A stretch of 64,000 bases of DNA, taken from assembly GCF_001456025.1 (NCBI RefSeq), contig NZ_LMTZ01000001.1, forward strand, positions 237,653-301,652, read 5' to 3'. Source of the DNA: Mastigocoleus testarum BC008. GTDB lineage: Bacteria > Cyanobacteriota > Cyanobacteriia > Cyanobacteriales > Nostocaceae. A program made the translations under genes and the position numbers. Shown here piece by piece: positions 29,321-38,638 of the stretch. Numbering within the stretch: position 1 is the first letter of the stretch; the number at the start of each line of letters is the position of its first letter. The notes under the pieces are model-generated. The model was not told the DNA's origin. It saw only the letters and a program-made list of their open reading frames with translations, and made no database searches.

Positions 29321-30163
29321 TTGGATGAACTAAGGACAGCTCTAGAAATAGCTACTGAAGAGGAATTGCAGGATTTGACCGCGATTTTGTTCAGTCGTAA
29401 ATTTAATCCTCTAGATTATGTGAATACACCCGAACCAATAGAAATCCAAAGCCAAGATCGTAAAGCTTGGTTAGATTCTCTTGAAGAACGCTTCCGGTTT
29501 TTAGCCGCAGATGGAATTACTGTTTTACGTGGAAAAACCAAACGAGTAACTTACCGCGAAGCAATAATTCAGGTCTGCAAGCACCTGAAAATTCCTTATT
29601 CAACTGAACTAACAACCATTGATTTGGAAGCTGAAGTATTTTTACACCTCCTAGGAAAAGTATGGAGGAAATTACCTAAGAGCGAGCAGCAGCAAATGAC
29701 ACTCCGCATCCAACGTCATTTGGCGCAGTCGGAACTCAAAGAACCTTTACCTTTGACATTGCAACGCGACCCCTTAGGCTTGATTTTTAAAGCTGGTAGC
29801 GCACTTGCTTTAACTTCTGTGGTACAACCATTTTTACTCAAACATATTGCCCGTCAATTTGCTGCACATTTTGCAAGTTATCATATCGCCAGACAAACTG
29901 CGATTAAAGGTTCTGCGGCTGCTGTAAGTCAATTTAATAATTATGTCACTTTGCATATGGCTCGCCGGGGAATGGCTCTGAGTGCTGCTCGTTATGGCGC
30001 TGTTCGCAGTACATTAACTTTTTTAGGTCCGGTTATGTGGATGTGGTTTTTTGCGGATTTGGGTTGGAGAGCGGTCGCAACTAATTATGGTCGTATAATT
30101 CCGACTATATTTGCTTTAGCTCAAATTCGTTTGACGCGCACAGAATGCTGGGAATTAGCTTAA
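29321..30163 (+). CDS. YaaW family (DUF3944-type) protein
   Basis: From a TTG start this protein is 281 residues. The N-terminus DELRTALEIATEEELQDLTAILF is typical of YaaW-like proteins, and the C-terminal half has hydrophobic, Ala-rich stretches (GSALALTSVV, LTFLGPVMWMWFFADLGW) that may associate with the membrane. Function unknown. Start choice: GGAGGAAGG at 29308-29316 is well spaced for the TTG at 29321, whereas the GTG at 29306 overlaps that ribosome-binding site. Its end overlaps the next gene by 19 bases, so the two are probably translationally coupled. Confidence 0.7.
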   Translation: MDELRTALEIATEEELQDLTAILFSRKFNPLDYVNTPEPIEIQSQDRKAWLDSLEERFRFLAADGITVLRGKTKRVTYREAIIQVCKHLKIPYSTELTTIDLEAEVFLHLLGKVWRKLPKSEQQQMTLRIQRHLAQSELKEPLPLTLQRDPLGLIFKAGSALALTSVVQPFLLKHIARQFAAHFASYHIARQTAIKGSAAAVSQFNNYVTLHMARRGMALSAARYGAVRSTLTFLGPVMWMWFFADLGWRAVATNYGRIIPTIFALAQIRLTRTECWELA

Positions 30164-31503
30164 AAAACCCTTTTCGACATCCAAACCCTCGTTTGCAGTT
30201 CTCCTGGAATTGCACTCAGTTAGGATTACTACTGTTACCTTTGTTTCCAACTCTAGGAGCTGTTACCCTGGGTTTGGCACTATTGACTGGATTAAGACAA
30301 TTTCAGAAGATTGTAAACCGCCCAATTAATCAGGGCTTTGCTCTGCTGGGTATTATTTTAATAATTGTAACTATTTTCGCCCAAGAACGAGTAGTGGCTG
30401 TGTTGGGCTTATTTAATTTGTTGCCATTCTTTTTGGCATTTATGGTCTTTGGAATTATAATTCAAACGACTATACAACTTCGAAAGTTATCTTGGATCTT
30501 AGTTACTACGTCTTTACCAATAGTCTTGATTGGTTTTGGACAATTATTTTTTGGTTGGTCTACCCCAGCAGAATGGGAAAATATTTTTGGATGGACAATC
30601 ATCGCAGGGGGAAATCCTGTAGGACGTATGGCTTCGGTATTTATGTACGCTAACATATTTGCCGGTTATTTGACGATTGTGTTTATTTTGGGTTTGGGTT
30701 TGTGGTTAGAATATTTGCAAAGTTTAAATCTTCAAAGTTCAAATCTTCAAAGTTCAAATCTTCAAAGTTCAAATCTTAAAGAAGTTAAACCAGAGTTAAT
30801 AAGACGTATTTCGCCAAATTTTATTTTTCTAACAATTGCAGTCATTATTAATTTTGTTGCATTAATTTTAACTAATTCTCGTAATGCTTGGGTAACAGCA
30901 CTGTTAGCATGTTTCGTCTATGCAATTAATCGGGGTTGGCGCATTTTAGTTGCTGCTGTAACTGGATTTACAAGTTTTGTATTATTAGCAGCTTTTGCAC
31001 CTTTAGCGATCGCCAAATTCTTTCGCCGGATTGTACCAGAATTTTTATGGGCGCGTTTGAATGACCAAATGTATCCAGATAGACCAGTGGAGCTAATGCG
31101 TACTACTCAATGGCGATTTGCTTGGTCGTTAACTCAGGAGCGCCCTTGGACTGGTTGGGGATTAAGGAATTTTACTGCACTGTATCAAGCCAAAATGCAA
31201 ATATGGCTCGGTCATCCCCACAATTTATTTTTGATGCTATCTGCAGAAACTGGTTTACCTGCAACTATTATATTTTGCAGTTTGATTATTTGGATTTTGG
31301 TTGCAGGAATTAAAGTATTTATCAAATTTATTAACTACCAAAAGGAAGACCGGCTAATATTTTTTAGCTATCTTGTGGTTTTGGGTGGGTTAATTTTATT
31401 CAATACCGTTGATGTTAGTCTTTTCGATTTACGTCTCAATACAATCTTTTGGTTGTTAATGGGTGCTGTTAGTGGAGTAACTTACAGGTATCAAAGAAAT
31501 TAA
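30145..31503 (+). CDS. O-antigen ligase / Wzy-type polysaccharide polymerase family membrane protein
   Basis: A 452-residue integral membrane protein with about ten hydrophobic segments and the conserved motif HPHNLFLMLSAETGLPA (about residues 352-368) of the Wzy_C/O-antigen ligase family. Such enzymes join or polymerise lipid-linked glycans at the periplasmic face; the substrate here could be exopolysaccharide or lipopolysaccharide. A loop near residues 190-210 is expanded by a pentapeptide repeat (SSNLQ) from a 15-bp DNA repeat. The ATG lies inside the end of the YaaW-like gene. A good terminator follows at 31542. Confidence 0.85.
   Translation: MLGISLKNPFRHPNPRLQFSWNCTQLGLLLLPLFPTLGAVTLGLALLTGLRQFQKIVNRPINQGFALLGIILIIVTIFAQERVVAVLGLFNLLPFFLAFMVFGIIIQTTIQLRKLSWILVTTSLPIVLIGFGQLFFGWSTPAEWENIFGWTIIAGGNPVGRMASVFMYANIFAGYLTIVFILGLGLWLEYLQSLNLQSSNLQSSNLQSSNLKEVKPELIRRISPNFIFLTIAVIINFVALILTNSRNAWVTALLACFVYAINRGWRILVAAVTGFTSFVLLAAFAPLAIAKFFRRIVPEFLWARLNDQMYPDRPVELMRTTQWRFAWSLTQERPWTGWGLRNFTALYQAKMQIWLGHPHNLFLMLSAETGLPATIIFCSLIIWILVAGIKVFIKFINYQKEDRLIFFSYLVVLGGLILFNTVDVSLFDLRLNTIFWLLMGAVSGVTYRYQRN
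30727..30775 (+). repeat. In-frame 15-bp repeat, three copies plus a partial
   Basis: Three perfect copies of AATCTTCAAAGTTCA (30727, 30742, 30757) and a partial fourth encode NLQSS repeats in a soluble loop of the polymerase. Like the repeat in the hybrid kinase gene, the unit length is a multiple of three and preserves the frame. Confidence 0.93.
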
Positions 31504-31541
31504 GTAATAGTTAGAGAATAAGTAAAAATACTTCTAAGAAA

Positions 31542-31577
31542 AATCCCCCTCTAAGAAAATAATTAGGGGGATTATTA
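31542..31577 (+). terminator. Rho-independent terminator
   Basis: AATCCCCCT (31542-31550) and AGGGGGATT (31565-31573) form a perfect 9-bp stem with a 14-base loop, followed by ATTAAATT. It lies 38 bases after the stop of the polymerase gene. Confidence 0.75.
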
Positions 31578-31622
31578 AATTCATAAAGGTAAGGCTGTTA
31601 AAGAAATCAAAGTATTACTACC

Positions 31623-31745
31623 AGGACTTACACAACTGGCATATTTTTCCTGTAGGGTGTGTGACGCTGTGAAAATATCTGAACGTAAGAATCAGACTTA
31701 TAGCGTCACGCACCGACCACCAATTGTGACACTTGCGTAAGTCCT
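31623..31745. mobile_element. MITE-like inverted-repeat element, 123 bp
   Basis: The ends AGGACTTACACAA and (reverse) AGGACTTACGCAA match, and similarity between the two arms continues inward, including GGTGTGTGACGCT versus GGTGCGTGACGCT, giving arms of about 50 bases. The interior has no gene. A second element with the same ends lies at 52225-52399. No clear target duplication is visible. It sits between the 3' ends of two convergent genes. Confidence 0.65.
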
Positions 31746-31762
31746 GACTACTTTCATTGGAG

Positions 31763-33127
31763 TCAAATAATTGTATTACCTGGAAGAATAGTGTCTGTTA
31801 AATTTGCACCAGTCAAGTCCGCTCCATTTAAGTTAGCTCCAGTGAAGTCAGCTTTGCTCAGGTTTGCATCAATAAGCAGAGCATTCATAAAGTCACCGTT
31901 GACTGCAATACCATCAACAAATGAGATCCCCGACAGGTCAGCACCAATTGTATCTGGGTCTTCACCATCACTTAATATGGCATTTGTTAAGTTTGCTTTT
32001 TCTAAAATAGCGTCTTGCAGATTCGCATCATCTAGTTGAGCGCCAGTTAAATTAACCTCTGTTAGGTCAGCTCCACTGAGATTGACTCCAGTCAGATCGG
32101 CTCCTGCGAGGTTTGCACCCTTTAATTTGGCTCCAGTCAGATCGGCTCCCGTGAGATCGACTCCACCTAAGTCGACTCCCTCTAGGAAAGCGTTATCGAG
32201 TTCAACTCCTCCGGTAAAACTAGCTCCAGTTAGGATCGCATTATTAAGATTTGCATTACTCAGGTCGGCTCCATTAAAGATAGCATCGGTTAAATCTGCA
32301 TTTTCCAGAAAGATACCTTCCGCTGAAACGTCAGTAAAGTTAGCACCGTTGAGAACGGAGTCAGCCAAACTAATACCATCTAGGATAGTTTTTGTATTAG
32401 CGTCAAAGTCACGGAAGTCAGCACCACCAAGATTTACATCTTCAGCACTAAAGTTAGTTAAGTCAGCACCTCGAAAGCTGGAGTTTGTTGAAGTTTGTCC
32501 TCCTACTGGTAGGGTATCAGTCCATTGGACGCCACTGAGATTTGCCTTATCAAAAATAGAATTGTTGAGATTATTATCTGTGAAGCTAACTCCCGTAAAA
32601 TCAACCCCTGTAAAGTTTGTGTTAACTATGATGTTAGCTTCAAAGCTAGCTCCTTGTAAGTTTGCGTCTGTAAAAATAGCATCTGTCAGGTCTGCAGCTT
32701 TGAGATTGGCTTCAGTTAAATTTGCTCTGCTAAAGTTAGCCCCTGTTAAATTTGGTCGATTTTCCTGTTCGCCGCTTAGTTCGGCTTTGAATAAGTTTGC
32801 GTCCTGTAATTTAGCGTTAGATAAATCGATTCCGTTAGTACTAATCTCTGATAGATTTGCTTCCCGTAGGTTAGCACCACTCAGATTAACATTCTCTAAT
32901 GTTGCTTTAAAAAGATTTGTTGTTGGGAAGTTTGTATTGGGTCTAAAGTTGGCGTTACTTGCGTTAACGTTTAACCAACTTGTTTCTTCAAAGTTAGTTC
33001 CCCTAAGCAAAGTGCCAACAAATGAGACATCAGTTAAAGTAGCCTTAAAAAAGGTAGAACCATTTAGATTATCACCATCAAAATTATTTCCAACCAGATC
33101 TTGTTCGCTAAAATCGAGAACTGCCAT
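31763..33127 (-). CDS. Pentapeptide-repeat protein
   Basis: The 454-residue protein is made almost wholly of A(D/N)LXX-type pentapeptides (for example GADLTGANLTD, LKGANLAGADLTG), which fold into a right-handed quadrilateral beta-helix. There is no signal peptide, membrane helix or extra domain, so it is probably soluble. Cyanobacteria carry many such proteins, and most have no known role; DNA-mimic function is known for a few elsewhere. The opposite strand is also open over most of its length because of the codon pattern; this is not a gene. Confidence 0.9.
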   Translation of the reverse strand: MAVLDFSEQDLVGNNFDGDNLNGSTFFKATLTDVSFVGTLLRGTNFEETSWLNVNASNANFRPNTNFPTTNLFKATLENVNLSGANLREANLSEISTNGIDLSNAKLQDANLFKAELSGEQENRPNLTGANFSRANLTEANLKAADLTDAIFTDANLQGASFEANIIVNTNFTGVDFTGVSFTDNNLNNSIFDKANLSGVQWTDTLPVGGQTSTNSSFRGADLTNFSAEDVNLGGADFRDFDANTKTILDGISLADSVLNGANFTDVSAEGIFLENADLTDAIFNGADLSNANLNNAILTGASFTGGVELDNAFLEGVDLGGVDLTGADLTGAKLKGANLAGADLTGVNLSGADLTEVNLTGAQLDDANLQDAILEKANLTNAILSDGEDPDTIGADLSGISFVDGIAVNGDFMNALLIDANLSKADFTGANLNGADLTGANLTDTILPGNTII

Positions 33128-33782
33128 GGCTAAATACCTTTAATTGTTGATGTTAGTTCGGACAATCAAAATAGGGAACTAAAAAGTAAAACATCCACTT
33201 GTTACAGTGGACGTTTAAGTGATTCAAAAGCATGGTTAAAAATAACCTATTAGGAATAGTAACTTGATGTTGAGCTCATATGCCAAATAAATCAGCCTTC
33301 CGAACTCGAATTTTATCGATTTATTATTACAATAAAATGTGTTTACTAAGCAAAGTAATAAATTTTCAAATCCACACTTTATAAGAGTTTTCAGGTTTAT
33401 TGTTTGAAACAATCACATATACATCTAAAGCAAATTAATATACATTACACTTCAGATTTAACTAAAATAAATATGTGAAAAGACTCGCTTCATCTTACTT
33501 AACGCGCTATTTGCGATCGGTTTTATCTCGCTCTAGCACAAGTAAATTTTAATTACCTCACAAAGCTCCCATTAGCAATTAAATCACTATTAAAAAATTA
33601 GAGCTTACAACTTAATTGTTGTTTGACGATAGAAAAAATGAATAGTATTTATTGGAGTATTCTTATAGATAAATTATAAAGTAGATTAGGTTACGGCAAA
33701 AAAGAATTTTATTGTTGGAATAATTCAAAATCCGCCGTAATCTAGCGATGCTAGCTAGGTGATGCATCTGTACCGATTCAAG
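33128..33782. other. Intergenic region without recognisable genes
   Basis: A 655-base AT-rich gap. A 6-bp hairpin, TCCACT pairing with AGTGGA, lies near 33194-33211, upstream of the pentapeptide gene, and could belong to its leader. Nothing else stands out. Confidence 0.5.
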
Positions 33783-34670
33783 TTACTCATCGTTTGTCTC
33801 AGTGACAGCGAACTGTTTTTCTAGCTGCAAATATTTGGGGACGCCAATTAATTCTTGGAATTCTTGGAATTTTATAAAATCGGGAAAATTCGCTGTAGTT
33901 CCTTCTGCTTTCAACTGACTCAGACAAGCAGTCATCGTTTTTGTGACTGCTAATAAACCAGATAACGGGAAAAATACTATTTTAAAACCCATTTCTTGCA
34001 ACTCAGAAGCTGAGAGTTGGGGAGTTTTACCACCTTCAACAATATTCGCTACTAAAGGTACATTGGGAAAAGCTGCAGCAATCTTTTGTAATTCATCTTT
34101 AGACTGGGGTGCTTCAACAAATAATACATCTGCTCCAGCTTTGATATATTCCTTCCCACGACAAATAGCAGCTTCGAGACCCAAAGGTGCGCGGGCGTCT
34201 GTGCGAGCAATCACTACCAAACAGCTGTCAGCACGGGCTTCTACTGCAGCACGAATTTTATTCGCATGTTCAGTTTCAGATATTACTCGTTTGTTTTCAA
34301 AATGCCCACATTTTTTGGGAGATTCTTGATCCTCTAAAATTACTCCCGCTAATCCCAATTGCACAGCATCCCTAACAGTCCGCATGACATTTAAGGCGTT
34401 ACCATAGCCAGTATCCAAATCAGCAATTAGGGGAAGACTTATGGATTGGGCTATTCTTCCCACACTGTAGAACATTTCAGTCGCACTCAAAAAACCGTAA
34501 TCTGGTAATCCTAAAGTCGAAGCAGCGATTCCAAAACCACTTGTTGCAGCAACTTCAAAACCAACCTGTTCCACTAGTTTGGCGCTCAGACAGTCATATA
34601 CCCCCGGAATTACCAAAATTTCTGGACTTTCAAGTAATTTTCGTAGTCTATTAGCGGCAGATATCGGCAT
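33783..34670 (-). CDS. Isocitrate lyase / PEP mutase family enzyme (methylisocitrate-lyase-like)
   Basis: The 295-residue protein has the family marks: PGVYDCLSAKLVEQVGF, metal-binding DLDTGYGN, ILEDQ, and the catalytic loop motif PKKCGH (around residues 117-122), which is KRCGH in methylisocitrate lyase and related C-C lyases. VIARTDAR and FVEAPQS are also conserved. The Cys-Gly-His loop favours lyase activity (for example on methylisocitrate or dimethylmalate) over phosphonate mutase activity. No other methylcitrate-cycle gene is nearby, so the substrate is open. It stands alone. Confidence 0.88.
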   Translation of the reverse strand: MPISAANRLRKLLESPEILVIPGVYDCLSAKLVEQVGFEVAATSGFGIAASTLGLPDYGFLSATEMFYSVGRIAQSISLPLIADLDTGYGNALNVMRTVRDAVQLGLAGVILEDQESPKKCGHFENKRVISETEHANKIRAAVEARADSCLVVIARTDARAPLGLEAAICRGKEYIKAGADVLFVEAPQSKDELQKIAAAFPNVPLVANIVEGGKTPQLSASELQEMGFKIVFFPLSGLLAVTKTMTACLSQLKAEGTTANFPDFIKFQEFQELIGVPKYLQLEKQFAVTETNDE

Positions 34671-34996
34671 TTTGATTGTGAATATTTTGATTTATTTTGA
34701 AATATTTTGAATAATATTTAAGATATAGCGCTACGCGCAAGTCGAAAGTCGAAATATGACATGCTGTCACCTTGCGGATCTCCCGACGCCGCAGACTCTA
34801 GCTTGGCGTGTCCGTATGACAAATAGAATTTACAAATTTACAAATTTCCTAATCTTATTACGTGGTGCTACGAAATTACCCAGTACTATAAATTTGGATC
34901 GGTTACTTAATCTAAATTACTTAATATTTACTTTTTGTAGATAGTTTTGGGAATTTTATCAGTAACAGCAAACTCAGCATAAGCAAGAATTTTACT
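34671..34996. other. Intergenic region with dispersed repeat fragment
   Basis: A 326-base gap. The part at about 34735-34820 (CTTGCGGATCTCCCGACGCC and GGCGTGTCCGTATGAC) is a GC-richer dispersed-repeat fragment related to blocks near 27460 and 52250. A short plus-strand frame over it has no gene-like features. Confidence 0.55.
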
Positions 34997-36559
34997 TTAC
35001 TTTAAGTTAATCGGCTCAACTGGCAAAACCATGCAGAAGTTAGCACCTTCTCCCAGCTTGCTATGTAGTATTACCTTTCCATCATGAGCTTCTGTAATAA
35101 TCTTGACAATAGATAATCCTAACCCAGTACCTTGGGAATTATAAATACTACTCGCGCGAGCAAAGCGTTCAAAAATCCTTTCGTGCTCTTGCTCATCAAT
35201 CCCTTCTCCCGTATCGCGCACCCAGAATTTTACTGTATTTTGAGTAATTGAAGAACCAATTGTAATTTTATCAGTACTTTTTGTATGTTGGATTGCATTT
35301 TGTACCAGGTTCATAAAAGCTTGTGTTAGCCGTTCGGGATCTACTACAATATCTCCTACGGCAACTCGATCTACGCGCCAATTACGTTCTCCCGAAGCTT
35401 GAGCCTTAGCAAATAATTCTTCGCTGAAACTACTCACATCAACTGTTTCTACATTTAAAAAGTCTGGACGTTCCGCTTTCGCAAGTATTATTAGATCTTC
35501 TACAATTGAGCTCATTCGATCCAATTCATCGAATACCAACGTGACATTTTTTTCCACTTCTTCCGGAGCGTCATTACATATTAGCTGCAAATAGGCCTGA
35601 ATAATAGTAATAGGGGTTCGTAGTTCTTGTCCTGCATCATTAATAAAATAACGTTGAGTAGTGAAAGCTGCTTCCAATCGATCCATCATGTCATTGAAAG
35701 TGCTTGCTAGATCTGCAAGTTCATCTTTGCCATATACTGGAACCCGTTGACTTAAGTCGGATTCACTAACAGAACGCACAGTGGTACTTAAAGAACGTAA
35801 AGGAGCTAATACCTTTCCAGAAGCAATCCAAGCAAGCATCAAAGCCCCTAACATAACCACGCTCATCACTTGAACGACAACTGTGGTCGCTTCAATTGTT
35901 TCTTGACGTTCGTCAGCTACAGTGTGAGCGATGACAAATACTCCTAAGTTCTTACCTCGTATTTTTACTGGTTGAGTTATGTAGATTAGACCACCTAATT
36001 TGGGGTCGGCTAATTCTTGCTCGCCTCTTTCTGGTTTAACTAATTTAGCCCAACGACGCATTAATACTGTATCTCTATCGAAAATTTCCGGTCGTCCTCG
36101 GGGATTTGATTTATAAAATTTTCCATCAACGAAAGTCATAAAAAATGTTTCATCTTCTGGAAGTTGTTCGCTCAAAAATAGATCGAAAAAATTTTTTAGT
36201 TCTTTATGGGAAGATGGACGCACAAAACGAGGATCGAAAACTTGACTTTTGCTGAAATTTGGGTGCTTTGCTAAATCTGATGCAGATAGCGAAGTATTAG
36301 CTTCATTTTCTATCAACGTATTAAATACAAGTATTCTTTTGACCAAGTCCTTACGAACTCGCTCATCAACGCGAATATACAATAATTCGCGAAATATTGG
36401 GATTGAGACAATAGAAATAATAGTGATAGTCAAAACATACCACACGAGAATGCGGGTTCGAGTCGCCCAAAATAAGCCCCGCTTGGGAGCAGAATCTTTT
36501 GCAATTTGTCTGTTATTAGACTTACTTGTAAATAACGCTGAATTTAAATGCAATTCCAA
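34997..36559 (-). CDS. Membrane sensor histidine kinase with Gln in place of the phospho-acceptor His
   Basis: The 520-residue protein has a membrane helix (about 33-53), a periplasmic sensor region (about 55-225), a second helix (about 228-248), a HAMP domain (about 250-300), HisKA and HATPase domains. The ATP-binding half is intact ([32 protein letters not shown]). The H-box, however, reads NDAGQELRTPI, with Q311 (CAA) where nearly all relatives have His. It should therefore not autophosphorylate in the usual way, and may act as a phosphatase, an allosteric pseudokinase, or be newly inactivated. No response regulator is adjacent. The reading frame is otherwise undamaged. Confidence 0.9.
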   Translation of the reverse strand: MELHLNSALFTSKSNNRQIAKDSAPKRGLFWATRTRILVWYVLTITIISIVSIPIFRELLYIRVDERVRKDLVKRILVFNTLIENEANTSLSASDLAKHPNFSKSQVFDPRFVRPSSHKELKNFFDLFLSEQLPEDETFFMTFVDGKFYKSNPRGRPEIFDRDTVLMRRWAKLVKPERGEQELADPKLGGLIYITQPVKIRGKNLGVFVIAHTVADERQETIEATTVVVQVMSVVMLGALMLAWIASGKVLAPLRSLSTTVRSVSESDLSQRVPVYGKDELADLASTFNDMMDRLEAAFTTQRYFINDAGQELRTPITIIQAYLQLICNDAPEEVEKNVTLVFDELDRMSSIVEDLIILAKAERPDFLNVETVDVSSFSEELFAKAQASGERNWRVDRVAVGDIVVDPERLTQAFMNLVQNAIQHTKSTDKITIGSSITQNTVKFWVRDTGEGIDEQEHERIFERFARASSIYNSQGTGLGLSIVKIITEAHDGKVILHSKLGEGANFCMVLPVEPINLK

Positions 36560-36776
36560 TAATCCTATTTTTTCTTATAGTTTTTATGCTCCCACCAAGT
36601 ATAAGTTTCCGACATCCGGTAGAATTTATAGCCTATGGGTAATATTTAATACCATAATACTTGTTAGGAAATCAATAAGAGGTAAATAACAGCGGAAAAT
36701 CGTCAAACTCACTACTCAAAAGCTGGTTCGGTATATAGATTAATGTATTTTTTATACTGAAATTAGCGACTCAAAA

Positions 36777-36832
36777 GACAAAAAAAGAGATTAGTAAATG
36801 CACTTAAAAAACACAATTAAGTGCATCTCTTT
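36777..36832 (-). terminator. Rho-independent terminator of the CrtI-family gene
   Basis: TGCACTTAA (36799-36807) pairs with TTAAGTGCA (36817-36825), extended by AAAGAGA (36784-36790) with TCTCTTT (36826-36832) across a small bulge. On the minus strand the stem is followed by a run of T. It lies about 90 bases after the stop of the gene at 36921. Confidence 0.75.
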
Positions 36833-36920
36833 AGTCACTTCGTGCCAGAAAATACTGCGAGTAAAATGCCCTATGGCTAATTCTATATGCCCAGCGCAGA
36901 ATTTTTATGAATCTTTATTT

Positions 36921-38420
36921 TTAGAAATCTTTGTCAATAAATACCGTCGCACTTTTTGCAGATTCTAAAATTGTAATCAGTCCGCTACCAGGATGGACTG
37001 CACCACCAACCCAGTATAATCTTTTAGTATTATGAGAACGAATAGGAGGACGGAAAGGACCTAGTTGATTCCAGTTGTGGCTGAGATTAAAAACTGCACC
37101 GAGATGAACTTTATAGTCATCGACCCAAGTTTCTGCTGTATAACAAGTTTCGGTTACAATATGTTTTTCTACATCTTTGAAACCCAATAGATGCATCCTG
37201 TTGATAATGAAATCACGATATGATTTTTGTTTGCTTCCCCAATTTACATTATGGGAAGTATTGGGAATTGGGACTAATACATATAAGGTGCTGTGACCTT
37301 CAGGTGCGTTACCCGGATCGATGATGCTGGGATTACACACATAAAAAGAAGGATTTGTTTCATCTAGCGCCGAATCATCTAACCAAGGTTTTTGTCGTCT
37401 GCGAATGTGTTCGGAAAGATAAATTTGGTGGTGGGGTAAATCTTCATAGCGTTTATTTATTCCCAAATACAACATAAATGTGGAACAAGAAAATTGCATG
37501 TGATCGAGTTTTTTGTCAGTATAGCGGCGATCGCGGACTGAATCTGGCAGTATATTTTTCACAGCATGAGCAAAATCTGCATTTACCACTACCGCATCAG
37601 CTTGAATTTTGTTTCCTTCTTTTAGTTCAATACCCCGAGTCTGACCATTTTCAATCCAAACTTGTTTAATAGGACTTTGTAAATTAATGGTGACACCTAG
37701 ATCTGTTGCAGCTTTACCCATCGCAGCTGCAAGATTGCGAAAACCTCCTTCAGGATGCCATACTCCATCAGCAAATTCCAAATAAGGAATCAAACTAAAA
37801 ACGCTTGGGGAAAGAGTTGGATGCATTCCCAAATATTTGGAAGGGTAGCTCAAAGCATAAACTAAGCGATCATCTTGAAAAAAGCGCCAACAATGCTGAT
37901 ATAAACTTTCCCAAGGACGAAACGGTATTGCAGCAAGAATTTCATCAAGCCGTAAATAACCTAAGATAGAACGCGGTGGAGTACCCAAATAAGCGTCATA
38001 ACTAGCATCGTATTTGCGAATATGTTCTTCATACCAACGTTCAAAAGCTGCGGGTAGATCGGGACGCATCGCTGCTAGTTGGGTTTTGAAAGCATCCAAA
38101 TCGGATGTTAGATCGAGTTGAGTATTATCCCAAAAGCAAATCCGAGTATTGGGTTCTAAACGTTTAAAGCTAATATAATCAGATAACTTTAACCCCGAAT
38201 CTGCGAATAAATCTTCGTACAAACGGGGTACTTGTAAAATTGTTGGTCCAGTATCAAATCCATAAGCTCCGTCATTAAAGCCGCGCATTCTACCACCGAC
38301 TCGATCTGCTGCTTCGAAAATCTGTACCTTGTAGCCCAAATGAGCTAACCTCATGGCTGTGGCTAAACCGCCAGGTCCTGCACCGACAATAATGATTTGT
38401 TTGGATTGCTTGTTTGACAT
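36921..38420 (-). CDS. CrtI/phytoene-desaturase family FAD-dependent oxidoreductase
   Basis: The 499-residue protein begins with the FAD-binding dinucleotide fold (IIIVGAGPGGLATAMRLAHLG, shown in part) followed by FEAADRVGGRM and FDTGPTIL. It ends with the carotenoid-desaturase signature HPGSGLITILESAK. This is the CrtI-type family, distinct from the plant-type desaturases that most cyanobacteria use for lycopene synthesis. It may act on carotenoids or another polyprenoid as a desaturase, isomerase or ketolase; the reaction cannot be chosen from sequence. It is full length. No other carotenoid gene is in the window. Confidence 0.85.
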   Translation of the reverse strand: MSNKQSKQIIIVGAGPGGLATAMRLAHLGYKVQIFEAADRVGGRMRGFNDGAYGFDTGPTILQVPRLYEDLFADSGLKLSDYISFKRLEPNTRICFWDNTQLDLTSDLDAFKTQLAAMRPDLPAAFERWYEEHIRKYDASYDAYLGTPPRSILGYLRLDEILAAIPFRPWESLYQHCWRFFQDDRLVYALSYPSKYLGMHPTLSPSVFSLIPYLEFADGVWHPEGGFRNLAAAMGKAATDLGVTINLQSPIKQVWIENGQTRGIELKEGNKIQADAVVVNADFAHAVKNILPDSVRDRRYTDKKLDHMQFSCSTFMLYLGINKRYEDLPHHQIYLSEHIRRRQKPWLDDSALDETNPSFYVCNPSIIDPGNAPEGHSTLYVLVPIPNTSHNVNWGSKQKSYRDFIINRMHLLGFKDVEKHIVTETCYTAETWVDDYKVHLGAVFNLSHNWNQLGPFRPPIRSHNTKRLYWVGGAVHPGSGLITILESAKSATVFIDKDF

Positions 38421-38524
38421 TTTGCTCGGATCGAGATCTAAAAAATTATAGACACGAAAGAATTACAAATAGAAAAATTCCTTTCCATCTACCTATAACT
38501 CAACTTTAACCGAGCAGGAGTCCT

Positions 38525-38551
38525 ACACCTAAATTGTACTCAATTAGGTGT
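38525..38551. promoter_or_regulatory. Hairpin, possible terminator or leader element
   Basis: ACACCTAA (38525-38532) and TTAGGTGT (38544-38551) form a perfect 8-bp stem with an 11-base loop. It lies about 90 bases downstream of the ribbon-helix-helix gene (minus strand) and about 105 bases upstream of the CrtI-family start. There is no T-run, so its role is uncertain. Confidence 0.35.
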
Positions 38552-38638
38552 GCGGAGGAATGCCGGGACAAAAACGGTGCATCCTCCGACAAAATCAGCC
38601 TTTAGCCGATAGAGGAGAGAGGATAGCGCTGTTTTTGT

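Noticed and set aside
31791..33143. Long open frames on the plus strand opposite the pentapeptide gene (up to 353 codons)
   Set aside because: The repeated codon pattern of pentapeptide genes leaves the antisense strand open; the translated sequence is low-complexity Ser/Ala/Leu and has no ribosome binding site or similarity.
36455..36472. GGGTTCGAGTCGCCC resembling a tRNA T-arm
   Set aside because: It lies inside the sensor kinase coding sequence and no acceptor or anticodon arms surround it.
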